This document shows, one piece after another, positions 32,877-45,410 of a stretch of DNA of 64,000 bases; position 1 is the first letter of the stretch; every line of letters begins with the position of its first letter. The DNA is from Turnera subulata (Eukaryota > Streptophyta > Magnoliopsida > Malpighiales > Passifloraceae): the NCBI GenBank assembly GCA_028386065.3, contig JAKUCV010004521.1, positions 35,509 through 99,508 on the forward strand. The letters run 5' to 3'. The notes beneath the pieces are model-generated. The model worked only from the letters and a program-made list of their open reading frames with translations. It ran no database searches and was not told where the DNA came from. The translations under genes and the position numbers were made by a program.

Positions 32877-34722
32877 TTAATAACGGATATTTTATTAATA
32901 TTGATATTATTTGTCATTTTATATTCAGGAATGAACAATTAATACTAATCCTATGGAGTGATTTGGCGGAGCACGAGGGATAAAAATTATATGAAAATGA
33001 AGATAAAAATTGTAACAGCCCGGGTAAAAATTTTAGATTTTTACCGGGACTGTAAAAGTCTTTTTACCGTGATTTACTGTTGAATTAATCTTGGGTAATT
33101 AATTCAAGATAAATCGAGCGTTTTTTTTCGAAACGGAGAGTTTTCCCGCGCTCGTGATTTTTCCGTGGTTTTTTCGGGCCTAAGTTGGTATTTTTCGGGT
33201 CCCGAAATTCTCAGAAAAATCACACCGGAAAATAACTAAGGGGCTATCGATTATTTTCTGGTCCGGACCGGACTCGCTTCAATAATGCAGACAAGCTGCA
33301 TTATTGATGAATCACAGGCTGAACAGTTCATTTTTCATCTTTATAACCGAGGAAGAAGAAAGCAGGAGAGGGGAAGAGGAGAAGAGAAAAAAAGAGAAAA
33401 GGAGAGGAAGAAAAAGAGAGAAAAAGAAAAAAAGAGGAAAAGAAGAAAAAAGAAGAAAAAAAAACAATAACACACAGAAAAAACAGAGAAAAAAAAAAGA
33501 AGAGGGAAAAAAAGTAAATACAAGAAATAGAAAAGAAAGAGAGAAAGGAAAAAAAAAAGAAAATCAGAAAAAAAGGAAGAAGAAAATAGGAAAAAAGGAA
33601 GGGAAAATACAAAAAATACAGAAAAAAATGGAGTGCAACTGTTCATCGTCACCCCGGCTCTCCTCAGCCACTGTTCACCAAACGGAGTTCCCTGCCGCCT
33701 CTCGCCGCACCGCCGCCACCATTGAGTTCGCCGAGCCGACGCGACCTCAACCTCGTCGCCCCCGTCGCCTTCCGCCGCGAGAGACACCGTGACGCGCCGT
33801 CGACCCGAGGAGCAGACCCGCGGATCCGTCTTCCTCCGCGACTGCATCTGCTCCAGCGGCGCCGCGCCCAGTTACCCGGCCTCCTTCGCGTCGCCTGCAT
33901 CCGCCGCACGCCCAGCGGTGCTCGCCCTTCCTTCCCGCGCTCGCCGTCGCCGCCGCAGCTGCTCAACCCGCGAGGTGATCTGATCCGGGTGCTTGACCCG
34001 TGTGGTATCCGGGTCGCACCTATCTGGGCTTGGATTCTTCTGGGCTGGGTGTTGGGTTAGAACCTGGGCTTGGGCATGGGCTTGAGTGGCCCACTGTTCA
34101 GCCCAGTTCGCTTTAAATTAAAAAAATGTATAAATATATTTATTCATTTATTTTCAGGTATTTAATTTTGAAAAAAATTATATATTTACTTTGAGGAAAT
34201 TATGATCAATTTAATTCTGGTATTTTTAGGAAAATATAAATATATATACTTTGATAAATAATTAAGTTTTATTTTGGAAAAACTATTATTAATTAGAAAA
34301 AATATAAATATCATGAAATTAATTTCTGGAAATTTAATATATGTATTATTTTCTCTGAAAAATTATGGTTGAGGAATTTATATATATATGTACTTTGAAA
34401 ATTAAAGGTAATTATATTTTTGTTGAAAATATTATTATATATAGGAAAAGATAAATACTATATAAATATTTTCTGAAAATTATAAATAGGTTATTTTTTT
34501 GGAAAAATTATGGAGATTATAATTTTGGAAAAATTATAATTATTTTATGAAAATATTTTGAAAAGAGTTTTAATTAAAGTATGGTACCAAAATTATATTC
34601 GGATATACGAACGGTATAATATTTTCGGTAAATGGAAATAGTAAAAGATAAGAACCCGGATGGGATTATTTCGCAGTATTGGCATCATAGCATACCGATT
34701 ATGTGCATTTATGAGTGTATAT

Positions 34723-37700
34723 TGTAACAACCCGGGTAAAATTTAGATTTTTACCGGGACTGTAGAAGTCGTTATACCGTGATTTACTGTTGAATTAATC
34801 TTGGGTAATTAATTCAAGGTAAATCGGGAGTCGTTTTTCGAAACCGAGAGTTTTCCCGCGCTCGTGATTTTTCCGTAGATTTTTCGGGCCTAAGTTGGTA
34901 TTTTTCGGGTTTCGGAATTTCTCGAAAAATCACACCGGAAAATAACTTAGTGGGTGTATCAGTTATTTTCTGGTCCGGTTTGGACACGGCCCTGCACAGT
35001 GGAGCCGCCACTTACCTGTGCTGCTCGTGATGCCTGTATGGCCTGTGAATCTCTTTGTTTTTCATTCCCCGTGATTCAGCATGTTCCCTGCAATTTCCTC
35101 TACTTCTCCTGCATGACTCTATTCTTTCTTCTTCATTCTTTTCTTCTTCTGCCTAGCTTCTACCTTCCTATAACCTGTAAAAGAAAAAAAAAAAGATAAA
35201 CAAAAACCATACACACACCAACCACCGATGCCACCAACCATCACTGTTTCACACCACCATCAGCGACCACCCCAGCACCAGTCACCTCCTTCTCCTCCGT
35301 CGCTGCAGCCTCAAGACGACGCTGCCGCCGCCGCCCTTGGACGAAGACGACCCGACAAGCGAGTCGACGGATCCGACTCATCGACTGCAAGCGACAACTG
35401 CCGCTTTAGGTGTCGGCCTTGCTCACCTCGCCTCCTCCATCTCTGCCCCGGTGTCGCTGCATCTCCTTCCGTCGCTACCAACACAACGCCGAGCAGCCAT
35501 CACCTGGAGGTCGAACTGCTGTCACCGATAGGAGCCCCTCTTCCTCACCGCCTGCGCGCCGATGAACCGAGCAGGTCGCGCACTTCTCCTTCGCGACGCC
35601 GCCACATCGATCTCCTCCCCTCATGCCACCCTCGCTTCGTCACCGCTCGTTCCGTCGCGCCACGCCAGCACCACCGCCGCCTCCCGTTTGCTCAAGGTGA
35701 GCCGTGGATGTTGACCCGGTAGAAGACGACCCGGAATGGTCGGGTTGACCCGCGTCTGTTTGGGCATGGGTGCTTGGATCTTGGGCTGGGCGCTAGGCTT
35801 GGGCCAGGCGGGCCTGTGCAACGGGCCTGATGCCTTGGTTGGACCTTGCGCCTGGCCCCTTGATTGGGCTGGTTGTGGTATAGGGTTGGGCTTGACTGTT
35901 TGGCCCAGTCCGGTTTTTTTAAAAAAATATATATATATAATAATAATAAATCTATAAATATAATTCTGGAAATATAAAACATATATAAAGCATGGATTAT
36001 AATTTTTCTGGAAAATATAAAAAAAAAAGTTATATGGGTATATTTTGTAGAAATAAAAAAAGTAACTACTTGATATAATATTTTCAAGGAATTAAAGTAA
36101 TTATAATATGATTATGGTAAATGCTTTTAAGGATATATATATGTATATTTATAATTCGTATTTATTTTCAGAAAATAAATTTTATATAATTATATCCTCT
36201 GGAAACATGGTTTTCCTATGTAATAATATTTAGTAATTATTAATGGCAAGTAATATATTTTTATAGAAATATTATGGAAAAATATATACATATGTTATAA
36301 TTTTTCAGAAAAATATGATAATTATTATTTTGGAAAAAGTATATTATTGTATGAAAATATTTTAATTTAACAGTTTTGGAAATATATTTTTGTAACCTTA
36401 TATGCATACGATATATTTTTGGAAAAGGGATAATTATCGTAAAAGATGATAATAAAGGGTATGAACCGGGAAGGGATTATTTCGCAGTATTGGCATCATG
36501 ACATACTCTTATGTGCATCTTATGTGAGTATATACTGTCTTGTTGTATAGGTTTGGATATCGGGCAGTTTCCCGAGGAGCCGACTTTGGACCGGTCATTA
36601 CCTTCAGAGTTGAGAAATTGGCCAAGGTGAGGATGGATAACCCTTGATATGTGCCCGTAATACTGTGTTTGTTTTGTTGCTTGATTGAACTGCTGAGATG
36701 ATTACTGTTGGTTGATTGGCTGCTATGATGTTGACGTTGTTGTTGATGTTAGACTGAGATATTGGATTTGTGATATTGTGTTGAGAATAATGATGAACTG
36801 GTCAATGTGGATAATTGTGTGTTTTGTTGTTTGAATGAACTACTGAGAGGGTCATTGTTGGATATTTGACTGTTATGGTTATTGATGTTGCTGTTGTTGG
36901 ACTGTGTTATTGGTCGTGTGGATATTGTGATGAACTGTTAATTGTGAATAATTAGTGTTATATGTACTGTTGATGGATATTTGGTAATATGGAATTGTGT
37001 TGGGTATTTGGCTGCTATGGTTATTGTTGTTGTTGTTGCTATGATGTTGATTTGCTTGATTAAACTGCTGTATGACTGTTGTTGGTTTATTGGATACTGT
37101 GTTGTGATTGATGTTGGACTGTGAGTAATTGATGTTATGAAACTGTTGAAGGATTGGTCTGTTGTGTAACTTGAGCTAATAGGAAATTGGATAATTGTTT
37201 GACTGTTATGGATATTGTGATTGTTGACAGTAGACAGTGTTGTGATTGGATAATTGGAATAAACTATTGACTGTGGATAATTGAGAAATGGAAATTGGAA
37301 ATTGGAAGTTGGAATTGATATGAGATGATGATATATGTGGGAAGTAGTGGTACGACCCGATGGTTTGAAGATTAATTTTGGGATGCTATGGTCGGTTACT
37401 TGGTTTGGTTACTTGATTTGGTTGGCATGTTGATGCCTGTGGCTGGGGTATACCAAATACCCAGTGGTTTGGATATACCGAATATCCGGTTGGCATGTTG
37501 TTGCCTGTGGTTAGGGTATACCAAATACCCAGTGGTTCGGATATCTGAATATCCGGTGGGCATGTTGTTGCCTGTGGTTAGGGTATACCAAATACCCAGT
37601 GGTTCGGAATTACCGAATATCCGGTTGGCATGTTGATGCCTGTGGTTGGGGTATACCGAATACCCAGTGGTTCGGATATACCGAATATCCAGTTTTGGGA

Positions 37701-38364
37701 TGTTGATCCCGGTATGGTATTTTGGGTTGTTGAACCCGGTGTGATTTGGTAATTTGGGACGGGGTCCCGGTATGGTAAGATTTGGTATGGTTCTTTGACC
37801 TGGCATCCGGAATTAATTAATAACCAGGTACGACCCTAGCTTGTCCAGTGACGGGGCCCGGAAGATAAAATTGGTAATATCAATAATAAGCATTCTTTTG
37901 GTTTTGGCATAGTTGTTTATGGTAGATTTTCTTGTGTTGTGGTTGCTTGTGCTTACTTCGAAAGTGTTACGGTTGATTATATATCTTTGTTTATCCTTCG
38001 TCGGTGAGCACTTCGGACTCACCCCTCACCTGCGGGCTTTCATCCCATAGGATGAGTTATTTGTGATACAGGTTGGGTGTATTCCAGACAGGCTGTGGCG
38101 TTATCCCTTGGACAGGGCTCGGATCCATAGTTTGCATCGGTGTCACATACAGTGTTTATGTGAGTTAATAAGTCTTCCGCTGTGCATTGTTTTTATTATT
38201 GTTGGGCCATTGGGCCGATTATGTTGTCATTGACATTCTTACCTTTGGGCTGTTGAGCCTGTGTTCCTGTTGTATACATTGTATGCTGGGCTTGATTTTG
38301 GTTGGGATGTCACAGTTCCGGCACGTGTTTACTGTGTACGGTAAATACGGGTCGGGGCGTTTCA
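34723..38364 (+). mobile_element. Nested solo LTR, longer subfamily with diverged hairpin array
   Basis: 3642-bp LTR, TGTAACAACCCGGG to GGGGCGTTTCA, in the same orientation as its host LTR. It has a TG/TTG-rich expansion at about 36650-37330. Its hairpin array (37428-37770) has stems unlike those of other copies: GGGTAT/ATACCC, GGATAT/ATATCC, GGGTT/AACCC and GGGAC/GTCCC. No TSD is evident (TATAT left, CTTTG right), so it may have arisen by recombination, or its TSD has decayed. Confidence 0.8.
37428..37690 (+). repeat. Tandem repeats of about 63 bp, each with two hairpins
   Basis: About four copies of a unit containing ggcatgttgttgcctgtgg, GGGTATACCAAATACCC and GGATATACCGAATATCC. Each 17-mer is an inverted repeat with a 5-nt loop (first copies at 37446-37462 and 37471-37487). 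Confidence 0.85.
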
Positions 38365-39485
38365 CTTTGTGGTATAGGTTTGATATCGGGCAGTTTCCCG
38401 AGGATCCGGCGTCGGACCGGTCATTGTCTCCGGAGTTGAGTAATCGGCCAAGGTGAGGATGGATTTCCTTCAATATGTGCCTGTATTACTCGGTATATTG
38501 TGTTTGATGATTATTGCATTGTTGAGTATTGTGTTTGCCTTGATTGTTGTCGGGATGTTTATCCTAGTATTCGATTGGTTTTTGGATGTTTTTCTTGAGT
38601 CTTTTTGGTACAACGGATAATGGATTAATTAATAATAAATTGTGGTAAGGATGTCGATCCTTGATTTTGGATAGGGATGTCTATCCCAGTATTTTGGTTA
38701 GGGATGTTGATCCCTGTGATTTGATTTTGATAACAATAATATAATTGTCGCATGATAAGTAGTGGTACGACTCGATGGTTTAAGACTGTTTCGTGGTGGC
38801 CGTGACCTGGGTTACTTGTGATAAGCATGTCTATGCTTGGGATATCTATCCCGTGATTATTTTTGGGATGTCTATCCCTGGGTTCGTATTTTTGGGATGT
38901 CGATCCCTGGGTTCTCTGGATTTGGTCTGGCACCCGGAATATGTTGATAACCAGGTCTGACCCTAGCTTATTCGTGACGGGGCCCGGAAAGATAAAATTG
39001 GAAATTGGAATTTTGTTTGAGTCTTTTGATTTGTTTTCGGTCTGGTGTATTTTGATGGTCTTTACCTGTTTTTGACCTTGAGTATTTATAGTGTGCATAT
39101 TGATTGTCTTTCCTTTGTCGGTGAGCACTTCGGACTCACCCCTCACCTGCGGGCTTTCATCCCGTAGGATGAGTTATTTGTGGTACAGGTTTGGTGCATT
39201 CCAGACAGGCTGTGGCGTTATCCCTTGGACAGGGCTCGAATCCATAGTTTGCATCTATGTCGCATACAGTGTTTATGTGAGTTATTAAGTCTTCCGCTGT
39301 GCATTTTATTGATATTATTGGGCCATTGGGCCGGTTTTGTTATTTATGATGTTTCCTATTTTGGGCTGTTGGGCCCGAGTTTCTATTGTACACACTGTAT
39401 GCTGGGCTTGATTTTGGTTGGGTTGTCACTGTTCCGGCACGTGTTTACTGTGTACGGTAAATGCGGGTCGAGGCGTTTCAAAAAC

Positions 39486-40133
39486 CAAGTTATTGTAATA
39501 TTAGACATCAGAATAGCAGAATATAATGGTAAACGATCTATGAAAATTTTTTAGAAGCATTATATATATAGTAACTGACAAAATTATATTTAACTCTCAG
39601 GTATGCTCCAACTATCTACAATGTATAGCACAATCATCATAATAAATCCAAAAATACAAGAAGCCTCCACATTCAAGAGTGGTAAGTGTATTATCTGCTT
39701 CAGTTAAAAGCGATACCAAAAAAATATACTAATTTTTTTAAAAAATAGGCTTGGGAAACTACAAAACGGAGATATTCAAATTAAACAACAACCAAAAACA
39801 AAAAGGATAAGAGATGCTACAAAATTTACAATATGAGATTTACAAACCATGAGTACTGTAACAACAATAAAAGAAAGTATATAAGTTTAATAATGTTAAT
39901 ATATATATTTTCATAATAATATTTGTTTCGAATTAACAAAAATATTGGATGTATGCAGGTCCTATACTGTTCATTCCAAGCAAATATTTTAAAGGTAATA
40001 AACAAAGAAAAATCATAGTATCATGCATGCAAAAGGTATGGAAAAAAAGTAAATGTTTCAGACAACAAAGCACGATGTAAAAGAGAAAAATTGCAATGGA
40101 TATGATGGATACAAACCCTTATAAAAATTAAAT
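39486..40133. other. AT-rich Helitron interior, no gene seen
   Basis: A 650-bp piece between two LTR insertions. No coding frame or further repeat is recognised. Confidence 0.4.
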
Positions 40134-40138
40134 AATTA

Positions 40139-43088
40139 TGAAACGTCCTGACCCGTATTTACCGTACACAGTAAACACGTGCTGGAACTGTGACAACCCA
40201 ACCAGACTAAACCCAGCATACAGTGTATACAATAGAAATCTGGGCTCAACAGCCCAACATAAAAACAAGAATAATAACTCAACTGGCCCAATGGCCCAAC
40301 AATAATAAAACAATGCACAGCGGAAGACTTAATAACTCACATAAACACTGTATGCGACATAGATGCAAATTATGGATCCAAGCCCTGTCCAAGGGGTAAC
40401 ACTGCAGCCTGTCTGGAATGCACCAATCCTGTACCAAAAATAACTCATCCTACGGGATGAAAGCCCGCAGGTGAGGGGTGAGTCCGAAGTGCTCACCGAC
40501 GAAGGAAAGACAATCAATATGCAACTATAACTACTCAAGGCAAACACAGGCTAAACAGCCCATCCAAAGACCCGACCCAAAATCGGTCCAAGACCAAAAG
40601 ACTCAAATGAAATCCAATTTCCAATTTTATCTTTTCGGGCCCCGTCACGGATAAGCTAGAGGTCAGACCTGGTTATCAACACATTCCGGGTGCCAGACCA
40701 AATCCAGAGAACCCAGGGATAGACATCCCAAAAATACGAACTCAGGGATAGACATCCCAAAAATAATCACGGGATAGACATCCCAAGCATAGACATGTTT
40801 ATCAGAGTAACCCAGGTCACGGCCACCACGAAACAGTCTTAAACCATCGAGTCGTACCACTACTTATCACGCGACAATTATATTATCATCGTCAAAATCA
40901 AATCACAGGGATCGACATCCCTAACCAAAATACCGGGATAGACATCCCATCCAAAATACAAAGGATCGACATCCTTGTCACAATTTATTAATTAATCCAT
41001 TATACTTAATCCAAAAGACACAGAAAATCAACACGGGGATAAACATCCCAAAATCCAACATAGGATAAACTTCCCGACCACAATCACAACAAATGCAATA
41101 ACCATCAAACACAATATACCGAGTAATATAGGCACATATTGAAGGAAATCCATCCTCACCTTGGTCGATTACTCAACTCCGGAAACAATGACCGGTCCGA
41201 AGCCGGCTCCTCGGGAAACTGCCCGATATCCGAACCTATACAACAAAATAATATTTACACATAAATGCACATAATCGGTATGCTATGAAGCCCAAACTGC
41301 GAAATAATCCCATCCCGATTATATATCCTTTATTATCATCTTTTTACCGAAAATATTTTACTTTACGTATTTCCGAATATAATTCCGGTTCTATACTTTA
41401 ATTAAAACTCTTCCCAAAATATTTCATAAACTAATATACCTTTCCAAAATATAAATTACCATAATTTTTCTGGAAATAATAGCATATATATAATTTTTCC
41501 AAAATATTTCCATAAAACTATTTACCATAATATAATTACCAAATATTATTATTTATAAATATATATATATATATATATATAATAGTCATATGCTATATAT
41601 ATCCTTTCCCAGAAAAATTTTATTCATAAAAGCATATTCTGAAAATAGATACAAATTAATAAATAGGTACTTTAATTTTCTAAAGGCAAAATACTTTCCA
41701 AAACTATTATATATCTACATAATTATATATTTTTCAGGAATATAAATTTTATATAATATATATATATTTTTCCAAAGGTAGTTATCATAATTTTCAAGAA
41801 AAAAAATAATAACATATATATAATTTTCAGAATATATATATCATGGTATAAAACATAATAATAATGTTCAAACAAAATATAATTATATTAATTTTCCAAG
41901 AATCAAAATAAATATTTTTCTCCCAAAATACCATAATTAAAACTGTCCATAATTTTTCAAAACAAATATATTTTTTTCTCAAATTTAATACCAGTAAAAA
42001 TAGTTATATATATAGGTTTTTTTCTTTTTTTTAATTAAAGCCAACCCGGATCCAACCCAGGAGGCGCGACCCGGTCGTCAAACGGGTCGAAAACCGTTGC
42101 TCACCTCGGGTTGAGCAGCAGAGACGGCGGCGGAAGGCGCGACGCAGCGCGAGGAAGGTAGGCGAGGTGCGGCGTGAGTCGGCGACTCGAGGGAGGCCGA
42201 GAGCTGGGCTCGGCGTCGGCAAAGCGCTGAGCAGGGCGGAGGAAAAGCAGATCCGCGGGTATGCTCGCAGGTCGTTGGCGCGTGACGGCGGCTCCGGCGA
42301 CGGAATCAAGCGGGAAAGGCGGGGTTGAGGTCGCGTCGGTGAGTGGAACTCAGTGGTGGCGGCGGTGGCACGAGAAGCGTCCGGGAACGACTTCGCGTGA
42401 ACAGTGCAGGGCGCCTGGGGTGACAAACTGTTCACCCATTTTCCGATTTTCTTCCTCTTTTTTTTATTTCTCTTTTCTTTTTCTTTGATTTTCTTTCCCT
42501 TTTTTCCTATTTTTTGCGATTTCCTTTTTTTTTCTTCTCTTTTTTTTTTCTTTTCCTCACTTTGTATTTTCCTGTTTCCCTTTTTTTTCTATTTTTCTCT
42601 TTCTTCTTTTTTTTATTTCTTTTCTTTTCTTTTTTTCCTTTTTCCTTTCTTTTTTTTCTCTTTTTTCCTTTCTTTTTCTCTCTTTTCTTTTCTCTCTTTT
42701 TTTTTTTTCTTTTTCTCTTCTCTTCTTCCCCTCCCCTGCTTTCTTCTTCCTCTGCTTTTATAGATATTGATGTACTGTGCGCCTGTGATTCATCAATAAT
42801 GCAGCTTGTCTGCATTATTGAAGCGAGTCCAGTCCGGACCAGAAAATAACTGATACCCCCTTAGTTATTTTCCGGTGTGATTTTCCGAGAAATTCCAAAA
42901 CCCGAAAAATACCAACTTAGGTCCGAAAAATCCACGGAAAAATCACGAGCGGGGGAAAACTCTCGGTTTCGAAAAACGACGCCGGATTTACCTTGAATTA
43001 ATTACCCAAGATTAATTCAACAGTAAATCACAGTAAAAAGACTTTTACAGTCCCGGTAAAAATCAAAAATTTTACCCAGGCTGTTACA
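40139..43088 (-). mobile_element. Solo LTR of the Ty3-like family, inverted
   Basis: 2950 bp, TGAAACGTCC to GGCTGTTACA on the plus strand, with perfect TSDs AATTA (40134-40138 and 43089-43093). On the plus strand the purine tract appears as the T/C run at 42440-42750. The GC-rich segment (42040-42430) ends, on the LTR strand, at a GAG/GTGAGC donor-like site near 42105. The AG/GT-bounded block is near 41152-41245. Confidence 0.92.
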
Positions 43089-43463
43089 AATTACTTATCT
43101 TCGCTAAATATTTACATTTAAATCTTTTTTCCTCGTGCAATTCATATTTTATAGGTATGTGCTAAGACTTAAAGTGTCTCACAGAAAAGAATATGCATTG
43201 GTAACCATATTCGACGAGACAAAAATTGTAACAGCCCGGGTAAAAATTATATTTTTACCGGACTGTAAAACGCATTGTACAGTAATTTATCATGTAAAAT
43301 AGTCTTGGAAATTGTTTCAAGGTAAATTATACGTCGGAATCCGAAACCGAGCTTTGTTCCACACTCGGGATTTTCTTACGGATTTTATGGGTCGGTTTGA
43401 GTTTTTACCGAGTTCGGACGGTACACGGACAGTACACGGTACAACCATACAGTATTGCACTGT

Positions 43464-43524
43464 ATGCCATGCATGCCATGCATGACATGCACAACATGCA
43501 TGCCATGCATGACATGCACAACAT
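43464..43524 (+). repeat. 27-bp tandem repeat rich in CATGCATG
   Basis: Two full copies of atgcatgccatgcatgacat followed by gcacaac, plus partial copies on the left. It lies in the 5' part of the diverged solo LTR and is not present in the other copies. Confidence 0.8.
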
Positions 43525-44239
43525 TCTCCTGTTCAAACGTGAAGTCCTGCTCCTGCCCGTGAACCAACCCGTGAAAAGTTTCCTGTGAGCTCGTGAAGAA
43601 CACTGTATCCATGCTTGTCGTGACCAGCAACACCCAGCCTATTAAACGACCCCTGCATGCGTGACTTCTTCACCAAAAAAAACTCACCATTTTCTTTCCA
43701 CCTTCAAACACCGAGACCACCTTCCACCGAGTCGTCCTCCACGCACCACCATCACCCTCATTTCACGCCACCAAAACGCACCACCATCACCCTCATTTCA
43801 CGCCACCAAAACGCACCACCATCACCCCATTACCCGCCATCACCACGTTGCACCACCACCACCACCTTCGTCTTCCACCCCGTCGCACCTCACCACAGCA
43901 ACGAACGCCACCATCATCTTCATCCTTGCTCGCCGTCGCCGTCAGTGGTGACAAGCCGAGCAGGACGCAGCCACACCTTCCCTCACGACGCCGACGACCC
44001 AAGGCGCAAAAGAACCCACGGCCCGCAACCGTCAGCGCCGTGCCGTCACTGCCGCCGCCCTCCACCTGTCGCCGCCGGCCTCCACAGCAGCACCACACCG
44101 CGCGCCGCTCGTCCCCGCCCGTCCAAGCGCCTCGCCGTCCGTTGCCGCCCGCGTATTCTGCAGGTGAGTCCAAGGTTGAAGACGCGACCCGTTTCAGTGG
44201 CCGGGTCGCGGGTCGGGTCGGGTTGATCCGTCGGGTCCT

Positions 44240-44456
44240 CGGCCTGGCCCAAGGCCTGGCACTGTTCACGGGCCGGCACTATTCATGGGCCACTGTTCAC
44301 AGGCCCGGCACTGTGCATGGGCCGAGAACTGTTCATGGGTCTGCACTGTACACGGGCCGACTGTTCACAGGCCCAGTACTGTGCATGGACCGAACTGTTC
44401 ACCTGGCCCGTCACTGTTCACGGGCCGGCACTGTTCACAATTACTGTTCACGGCCC
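44240..44456 (+). repeat. Degenerate minisatellite of CACTGTTCACGGGCC units
   Basis: Roughly ten variants of a 15-22 bp unit (cactgttcacgggccgg, cactgtgcatgggccg, actgttcacaggcccg). Other LTRs of the family have a single gcactgttcacggccc at the corresponding place (8624-8645, 14444-14460), so the array grew from one ancestral unit. Confidence 0.8.
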
Positions 44457-45289
44457 ATTAAAAAAAACGAAAATTCTGAAAATGGGAAATTAGGAAATAA
44501 AATATATTTTAAAGAAATAATTAATAGACATATTGTTTTAGGAGTACTAGTAAATAAATTTTTAGAAACATGATATATATAAGGGAACTGTTCTTTAGAG
44601 GGAGGATTATAAAGAATTTATTTACCGGAGATAAATACGGTGAAATAAGACCAGACTATGATATTAAATAAGTGAAATAGAATAAGAACCCGGACGAATG
44701 ACTTAGTAGAATTAGTATTACAGTACATCATATCATAAGCATTATTTGTGCATTTTATGTGAATATGTGTTGTTTGCTGAATAGGAGTTGATAACGAGTA
44801 CGAGCACGTAGAACCGGAGCCAATCGACGAATTTCCTGTGGAATTTATCGGCCAAGGTGAGGATAAGTAATTATTTATATACTGCCGTAGTACCAAGTTG
44901 CTGTCGTGTTATATGCTTAGTTAATTCTTTGTTGCTGTGAATAATTATTGTGAGATGATTTTGTCTGGTATTTGTTGACGTCGAAGTTGAGTCAATGCTA
45001 CTGTTGTTGATATTGATAATGTTAGATATGCTGGTACTGGTTAATTATTACTGTTGCTGTTGTTGACTGTGAATTGTGGAAATATAGTACCGAGGGTACC
45101 AAGCCATGTGGTTTATATTATCCAGACGAGCGGAGAGGCTGCGAGCCTGCTCGGGATAATGAGTTAATGGTTGGATGATAGAATGTAGTAACTAGTCGAG
45201 GGAAAAAGAAATAATAAAATGAATACACTTAGACATCTAGTGAGTCACAGTTAAATGTTGGAACAGCCAGATGGTAGTCTGATTTATGG

Positions 45290-45410
45290 TGCTGGGGGAG
45301 AGTGTGCTTGGGGTCTGCTCCCTGTCTGTACCAGTTTTATTTATATTTTAGGCGCTGGGGGAGAGTGTGCTTGGGGTCTGCTCCCTGTCTGTGCCAGTTA
45401 TACGTGGAGG
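45290..45410 (+). repeat. Two-copy tandem repeat with hairpin potential
   Basis: gctgggggagagtgtgcttg followed by gggtctgctccctgtctgt occurs twice, about 63 bp apart. GGGAG and CTCCC within each copy can pair. It occupies the place of the GGGATG hairpin array of other copies. Confidence 0.75.

Larger units (their letters stand above)
33011..39480 (+). mobile_element. Solo LTR of the Ty3-like family, split by a nested LTR
   Basis: Starts TGTAACAGCCCGGG at 33011 and ends GAGGCGTTTCA at 39480. Near-matching TSDs are AAAAT (33006-33010) and AAAAC (39481-39485). About 2.8 kb once the nested LTR is removed. Here the tract at 33350-33640 is purine-rich on the LTR strand, where other copies are pyrimidine-rich. 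The AG/GT-bounded block (38378-38452) lies just after the nested LTR, and the hairpins are at 39121-39168. Confidence 0.85.

Noticed and set aside
33304..33792. 162-codon Lys/Arg/Glu-rich ORF (also 17691-18266 and 42507-42815)
   Set aside because: It reads through the purine-rich tract of the LTR. Homopurine DNA is open in several frames and the reading frames are not conserved.
43385..43633. His/Met-rich ORFs around the CATGCATG repeat
   Set aside because: They are translations of the 27-bp tandem repeat in the LTR and have counterparts on both strands.
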